From Molanna angustata (taxonomy: Eukaryota > Arthropoda > Insecta > Trichoptera > Molannidae), in the NCBI GenBank assembly GCA_963576475.1, contig OY754981.1, positions 248,001 through 312,000 on the forward strand: a stretch of 64,000 nucleotides of DNA, read 5' to 3'. Made by a program: the position numbers and the translations under genes. The notes below the pieces were generated by a model. That model was not told where the DNA came from. It saw only the letters and a program-made list of their open reading frames with translations, and made no database searches. Positions 1 through 12,344 of the stretch are shown piece by piece (the first letter of the stretch is position 1; the number at the start of each line of letters is the position of its first letter).

Positions 1-967
1 GTACAATGTACCCACAACTAAGAGCTAAGTGTTCATAACCTTGATAACATTGCAACGACGGCGTGTCATTAAAATTAAACCTATAATTTGATATCAACGA
101 GTCCAATATTTCGTGTCTATGAAAGATTGATTATAAAAAATATAATACCAGTACCGTCAAACAACATGGCACGATTTTTATTAAATATTCGGTTATAACA
201 TACATAGAATGTTGCTATCATGAAAAATTAAGAATTTTGTGTCTTTTCTTCCAATTATTTTGATACTAGGTCAATGGAGGAACACAAATGTAATGTATTT
301 TTAACTCAATATTTATATTAATATCTAGTGACTGAAAATAAAAACCGCCAAATACACTATGAAGTTCCGTGTTTGTAAGAGTAACTATCGCGTGCGTTAA
401 AAATGGTTTATACCTGATTCAAATTATGGAAACCAAAAGTTTATTAATTTTTACATTCTAAAGATAAATCAATAATATTGTTTTTTCTTTATTTTTACAG
501 GTGAGTACCTTTAAATGAAATACACCATCTAACGAAGTACAACATTTTTGGTTAGTGTACCTAGTCTTATTTTTTAATACTACTACGACGTTATCTAGTA
601 GCGTCTAGCCCCAGAGTTTCTTTTCTGCATTCTTAGGTTAGGTTTAAGTTTGTGTATAATAATAATAGCGACTCGCGTGAGCGAGTTGCTTTATAAATTG
701 AATTATAAATTATTATAAGTTAAATATATAATATTTTTTTAATTTTTCGCATTTAATATAAAATTTCACAGCTCATTTGACTTAATACTACGAGATCTCA
801 ACCAATCAGAGAGCCAACCGGAAACAGAATGCAAACGGGTAGATTCAGATTGTAGACTCTAGTCGTTATCCCTCTGACAGTGTTGCCAGATAGAATCGAA
901 TACCACACGCATCTTTTTCAGGCATGGTTTTGACACATTCATCGTTTTTAATATATGTTTCACTATA
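1..967. other. AT-rich stretch without recognised gene
   Basis: I see no coding region, RNA gene or repeat family here. The only local structure is a short hairpin at about 668-689 (arms ACTCGC/GCGAGT with a 4-nt loop). Confidence 0.6.
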
Positions 968-1205
968 ATAGGGTTTTTTATTTTATTTTATTTTATGTAG
1001 CTTCTCGGGCAACTAACAGGTACTATGTCAAATAATTATTTAACACGCACCTAATAACAAATTGCCACATTCTGGAGACTTACGATATTAATCGTCTCAC
1101 AGACCCAGACTGAAAACAATTAAAACTGTGTCTCCACCGGGAATCGAACCCGGGACCCTTGGATCAGCAGTTAGATACCCAACCAACTGAGCCACGAAGG
1201 CCAAT
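968..1205 (-). repeat. SINE-A copy, tRNA-derived
   Basis: On the minus strand this begins with a tRNA-like head: GGCCTTCGTGGCTCAGTTGG with a box A-like part, then a box B-like GGTTCGATTCCC. A body with conserved blocks AGTCTCCAGAATGTGGCAA and GTTAGTTGCCCGAGAAG follows, then an ATAAAAT-type tail. The same unit recurs at 27592, 32185, 44645 and 63878, which identifies it as a dispersed RNA polymerase III SINE rather than a tRNA gene. Confidence 0.85.
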
Positions 1206-1470
1206 TTTAAGGGTATTTAGAGAGATATACTCTTCCAAAGCATATCTGCATCTCATCTCTTAGGCCTGACTTGACAATATACCTACTCTCTTTCATTGAA
1301 AAGAGATTTTTTTCCTTAGAGCTGACTTTTCCACACTGAGCAAACAGTTCAAAATGGCTTTAGCACAAATATATATGCTGTAGAGGTGGGGGCGACAGGT
1401 CTGCCCGCAAAATCTTTATATTCCTACTTTAAGGACCAAGGTCTCCCTAGATATAAAATAAAATAACTGT

Positions 1471-2300
1471 TGGATAGGGTGGTAAAAGCAGCATTATCCG
1501 CGTCCTATTGGATTTGGTTGTGCCGGGGAGTGGAGTATCAGTCGGAGATTGGTGGGTGAGTGGTGAGCGTGACTTGAGTCATAAAGGGGCCCCTTAATCC
1601 CGCATACGTGGTAGCAAGCCCATTTGGCTCGCCTATAATGGCAGGTCATCTGTGCTCGTGGGCCTGGATTCGTGAACCCAGTGAAACCACAATAGCCTTT
1701 GTCTTTTGTGTCTTATTTATGTGTTTCACACTGATTTGTCTTCTTTTACGTCTTCATCGTGTATTAAGGACATTTGAGGGTGATTATGAAGGTGGAATAT
1801 TCTGTGAGAAGGAGGTCCAACTGTTCTGCCATCTCTTCGCAGGTCTTCCTGGTAGTCTTACGTTGTCGGGTATTTCCGTCTTAAAAGTTTGGAAAATTCT
1901 ACTGTCATCCGTGCGTTTAATATGGTCCCTCCAGAAGCGTCTTCTGCCACGTCCCCATCTTTTTATGCCTCCGACACAGCATATACCTGATCGTATAAAC
2001 TCTTTTCTAGATTGCAAACCCCTCCCAACGCTACGTGTTGCGCTTCTTCGGAAGAATAAATTGGACCCAAATCCTAAAAACCCAAAGCTGGTGTCCCCTA
2101 CGTGGACATGTTAAAAAAAAATTGCGTTCCCTGAGGGTTCTTCCTGCAATGGAGCGTAGGGTCCTCATGTTGCTGTCCTTAAGGGTTCTTCCTGCAATGG
2201 AACGTAGAGTCCTCATGTTGCTGTCCCTAAGGGTTCTTCTTGCAATGGAACGTAGGGTCCTCATTTCAGCCACACAGCTTTTTGTTTTTTTGGAGTCTCC
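1471..2300 (-). pseudogene. LINE-B 3' end: reverse transcriptase C-terminal tail plus 3' UTR
   Basis: Read on the minus strand, broken frames encode the tail typical of insect non-LTR retrotransposon polyproteins. An AEMRTLRSIAGRTLRD-like block (about 2273-2120) is followed by RRFWRDHIKRTDDSR and then GRPAKRWQNSWTS (to about 1785). The remaining part down to 1471 is non-coding. It is repeated at 54063-54312, so I read it as the family's 3' UTR. Frames are shifted and no catalytic RT motif remains, so this is a dead 5'-truncated copy. The clade is uncertain. Confidence 0.75.
2126..2268. repeat. Three tandem copies of a 51-bp unit inside LINE-B
   Basis: The block AAGGGTTCTTCCTGCAATGG, followed by a CGTAG(G/A)GTCCTCATG-like segment, occurs three times at a 51-bp period. 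On the minus strand it repeats the LINE peptide MRTLRSIAGRTL in frame. It is a local amplification within a dead retrotransposon. Confidence 0.85.
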
Positions 2301-2625
2301 TCTTACTTTATCCCACGTGTCATAATAGAACGGACACGTGTTTATTTCTCTATACAGTAAGTATTTTGTTACGGTGCGGTTATTTAAAATTTTATTATTT
2401 TACCATAACATTTTGTGACCTACAAGTTTCACTGGATAAGTTTTGCATACCTTTTATGCCATATACAAAAATAACGTTGTAGTACCTATAGAAGGTAAAA
2501 GGTACCTTCAACTATACCTAAAGATAGGTACCTATTGAAGTTATATAGAATGACGGTGGTTAACTGTAACCTTCAGACAAGCTTCTTCTGTAACCGGTCC
2601 ATTTGACTTGTTGACATAATATTAC

Positions 2626-2740
2626 ACACACACACATACATCGCAGTCGGCCTTCGTAACTCAGTTACTTGAACATATGACTCTTGAGTTACAGGTTCGT
2701 TTATCGTCGTAGTCGCAGTTTTTTCAACTTGATTTCAGGT
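2626..2740 (+). repeat. (CA)n tract and degenerate SINE-A head
   Basis: A short ACACACACACAC run is followed by a decayed SINE-A head: GTCGGCCTTCGTAACTCAG, then a weak box B-like CAGGTTCG. The body of the SINE is not recognisable. This is an old truncated copy. Confidence 0.5.
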
Positions 2741-4109
2741 TGAATTTGCGAAAATCATAGTAGGTATACATCGTCTGGCGAATTGAATCTTTTTCAAATA
2801 ATTTAGAACTCGTGTACCAAAAACGTTATATAAGTATTCACATTAGAAAATTCTCCTTGTGACAGTTTATTTCCTCTGTTGAGACGTGGTCATAAAGTCT
2901 ATGGAATAAATAAGTTTTTTGTTTAATTCTAGGTTAAGTTAGGTATTATCGAAAAATATTAATATATAGATAATCTAGTGTTTTTTGTAAGTAGGTAGGT
3001 ACCTATTATAACTTACCTTTGAAAATTTATATTCAATAAGTAGAATTAAGTCTTTCTTCTTCTATTTGGCACATATTTGGGTTCCATTTGGGTTGCCTGA
3101 TATTATAAAATTATATATATCGGCTCATTATTTCGATACTCCGCTAAGACTCAGCTGTATGGATTTGCAAAGTCTTAACTTGAAGTGGAAACTTGTAACT
3201 AGTTTATGTTTTGTCTAATGACACAGTAGCATGTAGCAGTATCATAAATCTAAGAAGAAAAATTAAATACAATTCAAGTATTTTTTATAGGTTGTGTGTG
3301 ATCTTGAAAAAAAGTCAGAAATGAAATCCATTTGTATTTTATCAACTGAACTGTCAGGGTTGACTTAACTTTCTCACACTCGCATTGGTCTATATTTACA
3401 AATATTTATCGATATAAAAAGTATGTAGGTACATTTGTTGTATAAATAATAAATATAGGTTGTTTATTTGTTTTGTTTTGCGCGTCTTTCGTTTCCGCGT
3501 TGTGCTTAAATCTATAATCAATAAATACGAATTGAGTTGATAATAATAAATGTATATTTTTATTAAATATAAATTGTAGATATTTGTGTCTAAGGCCACA
3601 CCTTTAGCCCGAGGTAACGACCTCATATTATATCCGAGAATAAAATAATGCAAAAATAAACAGACATGGCACAGTACACAGCTGTTCAGTGTTACTGAAA
3701 CGATTGATGGGTTCAATTACAAAATATCATGTGGTCGCTGTGAAATGAACGTATCTGTATCTGCAAGATGTTCACTTTTCTTATTTTTATCGGATTTGAA
3801 TTATTTACTAATTGCTTGAATCCACACCAAAGTATGTAGCAGTATTCCTTGATGAATGTTTCCAATGCTGCTTCGGAGGTTGCTTTTTAAGGGGCAGGGT
3901 AAGGCAATGTAGGCAGGTCAAATGCAAACTTTGTTAACTATTGTATGAGAATGAACTTCGTTAGTGTATTTGAATCGAGCGTTACATAAAATACGATGGT
4001 TTATTTGATTTTACAAAAAAGTGAGAACATTGTGTGAAAACGTATCATTTAAAAAAACATTCATGTTTTTAAGCCTTATAAATTTTGAGTTCTTCTTTTC
4101 TTTCCCCTT
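2741..4109. other. AT-rich stretch without recognised gene
   Basis: No supported gene. A minus-strand open frame of about 106 codons at 3396-3716 is low-complexity (Y/I/L/K-rich), matches nothing I know and looks like chance in AT-rich DNA. Short TAGGTACCTA-like strings occur. Confidence 0.5.
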
Positions 4110-4382
4110 AGCGCTTTTGTCCCGTTTCTATCGGGGTACACTTTGACCATGATCCTGGAATTGGCTAGTCTGGTAATTACATAGAAGCGACTGCCATCTG
4201 ACCTTCGTAACCCTTAGAAAGGGAAACCAGACAAATTGGATCATGGCTACACATAGCTAGTGATATAAATCCGCACATAGATTTTTTGAAAATCCAGAGG
4301 TGCGTGCCCCGCCCGGATTCGAACCGTCGACCTCACGCATGTGAGGCGACAAACTTATCGCTAGGCTATCACCGCTCCCTTA
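4110..4382 (-). repeat. SINE-D copy, tRNA-derived
   Basis: On the minus strand a tRNA-like head starts near 4382 (GAGCGGTGATAGCCTAGCG) with a box B-like ACGGTTCGAATCCGG. The body towards 4110 ends in an AAGCGCTAAGGGGAAAG-type segment. The + strand block CTGCCATCTGACCTTCGTAA resembles a body motif I associate with lepidopteran SINEs. This is a separate family from SINE-A. Confidence 0.7.
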
Positions 4383-4907
4383 TAAATTTTGAGTTATGGA
4401 TAAAAAATCTGAGAAAACAGGTATTAAAAAAAAATATTACGAAAAAAGTGCACAAGATGAAAGAAAGTGTATCGGGCCAATGTATAGACAAATAATGAGT
4501 GTTTAATATGTATTTTTGTTGAAGACGTAACTTTTAACAGTACGGCGTAATGAGTATCCAAAGAGTACATTGGAGCCTATCCCGTCACCTTTATAACAAA
4601 AATGGCTTCTTATAGCTGTTGTGCCATTAACTATCCAATATCTGGTTGATTCCTGCATAGACTTAGAAGTGACTTTTAAACTTCTTATTTTTCACTTTTT
4701 CAAAGTTATACATTTTTCATTATCACAGACATGAAGTTAGTGAACTGTTTTCAGGATTGATTTTAATTAAATATTCAAAGATGGTTGGATGATGTGGATA
4801 TCAATCATAATTTACAACCAAAACAATGGTTGAATTATTTCAATTAAGGAATTCAAATATATAATTATTTCTTATTACTCGACTGTTAATTCTTGTAATA
4901 TATTAAG
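4383..4907. other. AT-rich stretch without recognised gene
   Basis: Nothing recognisable; ordinary AT-rich sequence between two SINE insertions. Confidence 0.5.
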
Positions 4908-5070
4908 ATGATCCGATGTCAGAGCGGTTTACGCGCTGGGCTAGTAATCCGGTGCTCGCTAGCTCGAATCCTGCCTCGACCGATTTCGGTCACCTATAGC
5001 ACAAGCATTTATGTTTAATTTAGGGAATGTAGGAAGATGTATATTTACTTGTTTAACGAGGACCTATTCA
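4908..5070 (+). repeat. SINE-B copy, tRNA-derived
   Basis: The tRNA-like head reads GATGTCAGAGCGGTTTACGC, then GGGCTAGTAATCCGGTG and the box B-like AGCTCGAATCCTG. The body contains CACCTATAGCACAAGCATTT and ACTTGTTTAAC. Related copies lie at 12345-12495 (+) and 50555-50705 (-), with a remnant near 6815. It is clearly dispersed, not a tRNA gene. Confidence 0.8.
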
Positions 5071-5084
5071 TTTTTAATTTAAAA

Positions 5085-5395
5085 AAATATAGGATAGTGT
5101 AATAAATTGGGGAGAATGAATGAGGAGCGCCTGACGAAGAAAATATACAGAGCGGAAAGGAATGGAATGAGAGGTCGGGGACGCCCAAGAAAGGGATGGC
5201 ATGACCATGTGAACGAAATTTTGAAAGACGGAAATGTTAGAAGTGTGAGCAATAGAAGAGCATGTATGAGACGATGCATGAATGTGGACGAGGCGAGGGA
5301 TGCGTGCCAGGATAGAAAAATGTGGCGTTCGGTTCTCTCTGCCTACCCCGCAAGGGACATGGCGTGATGGTATGTATGTATGTATGTAATAAATT
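5085..5395 (+). pseudogene. LINE-A 3' end with (ATGT)n tail
   Basis: An 86-codon frame (5107-5367) encodes the C-terminal tail of a non-LTR retrotransposon polyprotein: RMNEERLTKKIY, GRGRPRKGWHDHVNEIL, RRACMRRCM, RKMWRSVLSAYP and a terminal RDMA. The stop overlaps the conserved 3' end GGGACATGGCGTGATGG and is followed by a (TATG)n tail. The copy is 5'-truncated with no RT or endonuclease domain. It belongs to the commonest family of the window (see 14960, 39690, 46110 and 60313). Confidence 0.85.
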
Positions 5396-6449
5396 TAAAT
5401 AATATTGTTAATTAATCATTTTAAATATTGAATATTATCACCTATTTTAAATTTTAAATTTCGTTGAAGTTTAATGTTTTTGGTTTAATTTCTAACGAAA
5501 CGATTTGGAACAATTAATGTCAAAATAATCCAACTATAATTTTTATTCAAGCAAGATAAAGAGGATTCCGTGGCTGCTTCAAGATCATTCCTTTTAAAAT
5601 ATCTAATATTGATTCTTAATACATTAATATTATACAAGTATAATACCTGAAAGATATTTAAATCAACCACAAACAAGTGGATACTGGGAAGAATTCTCGA
5701 ATGCAATTTATTCGGTTGACAAGTAGTTTGAATTCTTTCATTATCAGCAGACTGCCGACGTGACAAGAAAAATACAAGCAAAGAGTGATTAAATTTGTGT
5801 AAGATCTATTGAAGACGATAATTGCCGTAACGAGGATCGGAGAAAATTATCGGAAAGCTACAAAAACACGACATCACGCAGCTTCCAACTGTATTGATTA
5901 CTTCCAACAGTTTCGATCGATACGTTGAGGTAGATGCAATGTGGTCGAATGGCGATAGACGTTAGAGCTGACCATATAAGTGGGTGTTGGATTCTGCACG
6001 ATCCCAAGCATCGTGAGAATGGGCATTACTCGATGACCCACCGAAGGTTCGCAGTATGGTATCTGGTGTGGAATACGCATAGCCACGAGAAAGCGTTTGT
6101 TCTTCTCGCATCACGCCTATGGAATACGTAATGTGCAAGAAAATTAAATCTTTTGTAATAGACCGGTATCAAACTTCTCCGAGGATTCGTCTTGCAATGG
6201 ATTGAAATTGCAGAAGCATATTAAAATTGATTTTTTTTCTCATTCTTAGTCATTTGTTTAACATTGTGCGTGATTTGTATATAATATGTTCATTTTTAGA
6301 TCTAGGTAATACAATATTGATGTAGTAAGGGATACTTCTTGTGTATTCATATCTTGTGTTTTTTTTTTCTTAATTGTTTTTATTATTCGTTAATATGAGA
6401 TTGTCTACCGCATTGTAAAATATGTTTCTTGTATTTATATATTTTAGTT
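5396..6449. other. Stretch without recognised gene
   Basis: Frames of up to 98 codons exist but none resembles a known protein. The part at 5800-6130 is less AT-rich and may be an old repeat that I do not recognise. Confidence 0.45.
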
Positions 6450-6645
6450 TAGTCCACACCGAAGACAAACACTACATACGGACAAAGACACTATCAATAC
6501 TTGGCTCCAAAGATCCTAAATTTAGTAGCAAAAGATATAAAGAACATACATTTAATAGAAAATTCAAGACTTAAACATACAACAAAAACATGGTTATATA
6601 ACAATGGGATCAACTATTGTCAGCAAATTCTCAATTCATAACAAT
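6450..6645 (+). pseudogene. LINE RT C-terminal fragment (CR1/Jockey-like)
   Basis: One plus-strand frame reads TYGQRHYQYLAPKILN, VAKDIKNIHLIENS and KTWLYNNG. The pattern 'YG.+.+QY.AP+I.N......' followed by '+TWL' is the usual C-terminal region of CR1/Jockey-type reverse transcriptases. The copy is short and isolated. Assignment to a clade is inference. Confidence 0.55.
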
Positions 6646-7702
6646 ATACACGACAAAACTACTAACATCGAACTCAATAAGTGGACTATGGGCTACACAA
6701 TTTATTTGTTATGTTGCTTATATAAAATTATGTACATTTTGGTATATATAATAAAAAAATGATTCCTCATACATTCCCTAAACTACATAATGCATTAATG
6801 CTTTTTCTATAATACGAAATCGATCGTGGCAGGTTTCAAAATCGCGACCACTGGATTATAACATAATTCCTAGTGCTGAATAATTTTGTGTAGGTATTGT
6901 CTTGTTCTGTTACTAATCTATACATAAAAAAAACTATCATTTTGACCTTGATTGATTTCATTGTCTGTTTTTATGTGAACAAAAGTACCTACCTATTATA
7001 TCTTAGATATTTGACTATGTGTTCAGCGGTCGAACGTTCTCAGGCAATTATGAAATTACCTCAAATTATCTGGTCATTAATAGTGGCACATAAAAAAATG
7101 TTTTAAGAGTATTGATTTTAATGTTCGACATTTATCTTCTGGAATCGTTCGCCTCTTTATGGCAATAATACAATGTAACGTCTTTAAAAAAATCTAATGT
7201 AATATCATATGTGAGTGTGGGTCCATTTCATGTTCATCGTAATCTCTTTTTTATTTGATGTTATGTAGTGGTGTGCATATCGACCGCTATTCTTGATTTG
7301 TAAACTATAATTAGTCGAAGAAAATTATTTAAAGATATATAGATGCCCATCTATATGTTATCTTATTAATCGCAGTAATTATAATATTGATGTACGGACG
7401 ATTTTTATATTACGAGGTTTTGCGCTAGACCGTTCGTTTGGGTATTTGCTTCACAAAACTGTAATTCAATATTATTTTATTATTATGTATGTACATACGT
7501 CATAATATGTATGTAGTTGGGTCTTGTTTATTATATTATCTTTGAAATTAGTTATAAACGACGCATGAAAACATTGAAAATAAACAAATAAAATCTCTCG
7601 AGGATATTTTGTGGTAGGTACTTAAGGCCCTTGTATGTCCTGGGTATACGGATGTACGCAAAAATGCACACTAAATTACCTTCTAATAAATGAAATACGA
7701 AA
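6646..7702. other. AT-rich stretch; possible SINE-B remnant
   Basis: No gene seen. At about 6815-6865 the string AAAATCGCGACCACTGG resembles the SINE-B head in antisense. The rest is featureless. Confidence 0.4.
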
Positions 7703-7741
7703 AAATATTGTATATCACCTGATATGTGATATACAATATTT
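7703..7741. repeat. Short perfect hairpin
   Basis: AATATTGTATATCAC is followed, after a 7-nt loop, by its exact reverse complement. It is a strong AT-rich stem without an obvious gene upstream, possibly the centre of a decayed inverted-repeat element. Confidence 0.7.
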
Positions 7742-8404
7742 TATCGCGCTAAAAAGGTTAAATTTTGAGTTTTTTTTTTAAATAGCAAGAATAATTTTTA
7801 AAATATTATATTAATAAAAAACTCAACCTTTGGTTTTTATATTCTCTTTGGATTGAAGAAAAAATCTACTTTTATTCCTTGTAGTTAGTTTTAGTTACTT
7901 ACCCGGCATAGAATAATAATAAAACTATAGAATACTCATTCCCATATATGTAATACCACGCTGAAAAAGTGAAGCCGTTTTATTGGCCGGCTCGTGTCAA
8001 TATATGTATGACTCTGCTATAATTTAGCAAGTAATTTTGCTATTTTGCTAACTATTCCGTAAATAATTTTGCAAGCAGTTAAAAAATTCCCTATCTGGAG
8101 AACGTATCACGCAGACGGCCAAATGATTACTGAATTCTCGTAGCAAAATGTTGACCAAATTAGTCAACATAAAGCAGTCTCATTTACTGCAGGCTAAAGA
8201 GTATTCTATACTATTATAATTCTATGTTCCCGGGTTAGTAACTAAAAAACTAGTTTTATTTAACCGGGATCAGGTGTTTAGGGATCGATATTCCTTCTTC
8301 ACTTTTTTCTTCGAATACAAAGTCAGTTTAGATATAATCATAATCATTTTTCTAAAAATCATTCATTATAATATTGTGAAATCATATCGGCAGAATGTTT
8401 CCTT
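7742..8404. other. AT-rich stretch without recognised gene
   Basis: Nothing recognisable on either strand. Confidence 0.5.
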
Positions 8405-8550
8405 TAACAACGTTATTGTGGCTTCCTGGTAATACCTAATAATAATATAGAAGCAGTACTTGCGTGAGAAATAAATTTATTTAAATTTCTCCCCGCTGGG
8501 AATCGAACCCAGGATGCCCGCACAAAACCCGAATGGCTTACCAACTCTGA
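8405..8550 (-). repeat. SINE-C copy, tRNA-derived
   Basis: Minus strand: head GTCAGAGTTGGTAAGCC, box B-like GGGTTCGATTCCCAG at about 8497-8511, then a GAGAAATTTAAATAAATTT body. It differs from SINE-A and SINE-B outside box B. Only one clear copy is in the window. Confidence 0.55.
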
Positions 8551-10561
8551 CACAGTTTTTGTTGCTAATTTTATAATAATTGGCTTATTTCTCCATTTTT
8601 TCAACTTCCTCATCGTTAAATTTATATTTTATCAATACATCATATCATTCATATCTTCTGAACTATGTAAATTATACGTGAACTTTGTTTAACTTCAAAA
8701 GTCGGTTGTTCATTTTTAACAATATGTTGTAACTGCCCACAATATTATGTAAACGCTAACTATATCGGTACAAAAGCAGACAAATTATAATACAACTAAC
8801 TCAAGACAATTTCCCTCCACCTAATTGACTATATTGAAAGTGCTCGCTTTGTCAATTTAAAGATAATCTTTATCCCGAATCAGTACCTTACTATTTGTAT
8901 AAACATTATCATACAAGACTGTTGCAAATCTGTTGTTACTACGGAGTAAGGAAGTATACAGATCTGACATACCTAAGCTACGACTATAGACCAGGGTATC
9001 GGTACCTACAAAAAGTATTTCTTTTTAGAAATTTAAATCCCCTCGTTCACAATATGTACTTTTTCATATTAGTACTGTTTCAATTTTCATTCAGAATCAT
9101 TCAGAAAATATTTAAATACGTCATATTGAGTGCGATCAAAATTTTGCTTATTTAATGTCTATAGATAACTGATTTATAAGAATGATTATTTGCATGTTCA
9201 TAAGGAATCGTTAAAACTCATCTCTCTATATTAAGATATACAACAGACAATTGGGGCAACTGATAATTCATATAATAAAATATAGTACTCAGTCTGATAA
9301 TTATATTTATTGAAATTACGGATTTACATTGTAGTTTTTAAATAATTGTAATATTCAATTTACACGTAATAAGAATGTCGAGGAGAATTCGCGATACGTC
9401 TAGCCACAGCACCTGGAGATATTCCGAATGATTAGAGTAGGAGGGGATCATTGTTTATGCGTTCAGCTTGAGTTGGTAGCAATGACGTGAAGTTAGTGAT
9501 GTGGGGACATAATAGGGATGTTCCGCCACAAGCTCAAAGATTGCATTTAGAAGTATTTTGAAATCAAATTACTAGAATATATTGAACAGTGTGTTTCGAA
9601 ATAAATAAGTATTTTTAAACATATCTTTACTGCATGGTAGTCATACAGTTTTAAAATGAACTAGGCATATATTTCCCTTAAGTATAATTAAAACAACATT
9701 TTTATTTCAATATAAAGTGAAGAATTGGTCTGAAAATACAAAAAATAACAAATTTCGAACAATTTGAATAAAGGTATCAAAACTCCTATCGTGAGCACAC
9801 GATAGTTACCCTTAATAAACATAGAACTTCATGGTGCATTTGGTGATTTAAATATATATTATTTTATGTTATTTGGTGGATTTGGATTTAGCGTTGTTTT
9901 TAGCGTTATGCCCAATGATATAACATGGTACCCATAGCCAGCAATGCACATTGAATGTTCATATCTTCCTGTCTGCTCTAATTGCAGAAATGTAAAGCAC
10001 GTCTTTTGGTTCAATTGAGTTTGGCTTTGATGCTCCGTGACAGTATGGACTGGCATGTCCAGATTACTTTCAAATTGCCGTTTCGCTATTTATCCTTTCA
10101 AACGGTCTCGTTTCTCCTTCAATCGCACGTTTAATGCGTCCGTGTCTTATGGAAAATACCTTTGCACTTTGAACTCCTCGCAATCACCGGCTTCTGACGG
10201 CAGAGGAAAATACCCTTTTGTTTTAACGTTTTGCGTTATTCGTGTTGGAAGGGGAATAATAGCCATACTCTAATTATAAGACGTTAAATAACATATTAGT
10301 ATTAAATATACATATAATGTGACACTCTTCTGTAAATCATTTATTAGTTATGATTTTTATTCATATGGACTCGCTTACTTAACTACACTTGATAAAATAA
10401 TTCATCTTCATAAATCTATTATCAAAATATCACTATCCAAAAAAAAATTTGCAACAATAAAATAATATAAACTCCGTATTTATATTCATTAAAATATTAC
10501 CTATTCTAGAAAAAACAAAATATGACATATTGAAAGAATTTCATTTCACAAAGACACTCGA
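8551..10561. other. AT-rich stretch without recognised gene
   Basis: No supported gene. The segments at 9360-9540 and 9880-10260 are less AT-rich, with open frames of 65-78 codons in both directions, but I recognise no domain, repeat family or splice-consistent exon. Confidence 0.45.
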
Positions 10562-10737
10562 CAAAACATCCCTTCCGTCCCCTCCGTCCCTTCCGACCGT
10601 CCATTCCTTCTGTCCCGTCAGTTTCTTCATTCCCTTCCGTCCCTACAGTCCTTTCAGGCCCTTTAGTACCTCGTGTTCCTTCAGCCTCTCCTACCTCCCT
10701 TCAGTTCCTACCGTCTCTTCCCTCTCCATCCCTTCAG
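10562..10737. repeat. Pyrimidine-rich minisatellite
   Basis: An irregular array built on CCCTTCCGTCC and variants (CCTTCAG, CCGTC), almost entirely C and T on the plus strand. Such purine/pyrimidine asymmetry can form triplex DNA. The open frame across it is a by-product of composition. Confidence 0.75.
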
Positions 10738-10845
10738 GGAAAAATTCAAATTATATTTATGTACGTATTCCTATGTCGACCATTTTCAATAAATTCATTA
10801 TTGAGATATTAATTAAATAAAAAAGGTAAGTTCAGTGTTCGCTTC

Positions 10846-10975
10846 TTGAGAGATCACGTCGCGTCGAACGGACAGAAATATCCATCAACAGAAGACTACC
10901 CGGAACACCTGCGAAGAGATGGAAGGACAGATGGACCTACTTGTACCAGGATAGTCCACTTTCATAGGTCGAATG
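10846..10975 (+). pseudogene. LINE C-terminal tail fragment
   Basis: Spliced across frames, the plus strand reads RRLPGTPAKRWKDRWTYLYQD. This matches the PGRPAKRWQDSWTS tail of LINE-B at 1785. It is very short and broken. Confidence 0.5.
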
Positions 10976-11499
10976 ACCTAATACACGATAAAGAAGCAAT
11001 AAGTCAGAATCCAGAAACCGTTCCGGGAATAAGACAATTCACCAAATTTTCATTGCAATCGGTTTAGTTTAATATAGATATTGTATTTACAAGTGACTAC
11101 CTCTATATTCGTTATACATAAAGTAGGTATTGGTCGTTGTGTTGTCGAACGTGGAAAATAAATGTCTTGATAATTGCAGTGGCACTATGAGTAATCAAGT
11201 CCAATTATTCTGCTTTTGTTATTTGTATTGTTCATGTTGGTACTATGGTTATTTAACATTTGAAAGTTTCCACATTCTATGCCCTTTGAAAACATACGAC
11301 ACCTTATTTAGTAGTTCTTGTAGCCTTTCTGGGTTTCACAAACATTGTCTTTTTTCGTTTCAATTTGATTGCAAAGGAATTGTAAAATAATCAAGTCGTC
11401 TAATTTAGGTTTTTTTTTGAACGCCTTATATTTAGAAAATTTCTCAAACGACATTCAGAAATTTTCAATACTTGATGAATCAATTAATAAAGGCATATT
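10976..11499. other. Stretch without recognised gene
   Basis: Nothing recognisable; an 86-codon frame at 11130-11390 has no identifiable domain. Confidence 0.45.
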
Positions 11500-11830
11500 A
11501 ACCTGATTCCTGGTCTTTTGGGACTAGGTTGGGAGCTAGCAGTAAAGTTGGGGCGGCTGCAGCCCTACCCTAGGATTCTGGGTAAAAGGTCGGTGCCCCC
11601 TTCAATTCTTACCTATGGAAGACCAGGAATTATAATGTCTCGCTCGACGGTGACTCGTCACACGCGGCGAGGATCCAGCCTGCATCATTCGCTGGGCGTG
11701 GAAATAGAAGAACTGAAAGTACTACAGTCGTGGTGAAGATTCCTTGTTAAGTCACGTGTTACCGTGACACTGTTGGGTGAGAAACCCTCGCCATGATCGA
11801 TGGGGCCTTCACGTTTGTGGTTAGACTCTT
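11500..11830. other. Less AT-rich block with inverted repeat, unclassified
   Basis: A block clearly richer in G and C than its surroundings. ATTCCTGGTCTT near 11505 is mirrored by AAGACCAGGAAT near 11620. The following 200 bp contain CACACGCGGCGAGGATCC and CGTGACACTGTTGGG. It may be the 5' UTR of a retrotransposon or an old element end. No second copy is in the window. Confidence 0.4.
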
Positions 11831-12344
11831 AGTTGTATGAAATATGCTTGATCGTAGTTTTTGTTTTGTCCGACGAGCAGCCGCTTCGTGGAGGAAAAGA
11901 ACTATATAGTTCTAAAACTTACCCTATGGAGTGGGGTAGGAGACTGCGAAATACTCTCAATGGTCTTCTGATCTACTCTTGGGCGTCCATCGCTCTACGT
12001 ATCGTATATTTTTTCATTGTTGTGAGGGTTTGGATGATCAACCTTTTTGATGTTTCGTTGTTCCAATGGTATGTATGTTGTGCCGATAATGATGTGAGAT
12101 AATAATGTATATACGATCAGTATAACACGGTATGCCAAACCAAACTCAAAGAAATATGTGGCATTCAAAGACTTCGGCATTCCGCCGTATCAAAGCTAAT
12201 CGCTCTGCTATAATCATACACACACACACACAATATACCTTCATAGTTATGTACATCTTGAAATTCTTCACCTTTGACCTCCATTCTGGGAATTGTTAAC
12301 CTTGGGTACCGTTTATTTTATAACTAAATATTTTTTTAAATTTA
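11831..12344. other. Stretch without recognised gene; (CA)n tract
   Basis: No supported gene. A short (CA)n run lies at about 12220-12233. Confidence 0.45.

Noticed and set aside
3396..3716. 106-codon minus-strand ORF
   Set aside because: Low-complexity Y/I/L/K-rich translation in AT-rich DNA with no domain or neighbouring exon signals.
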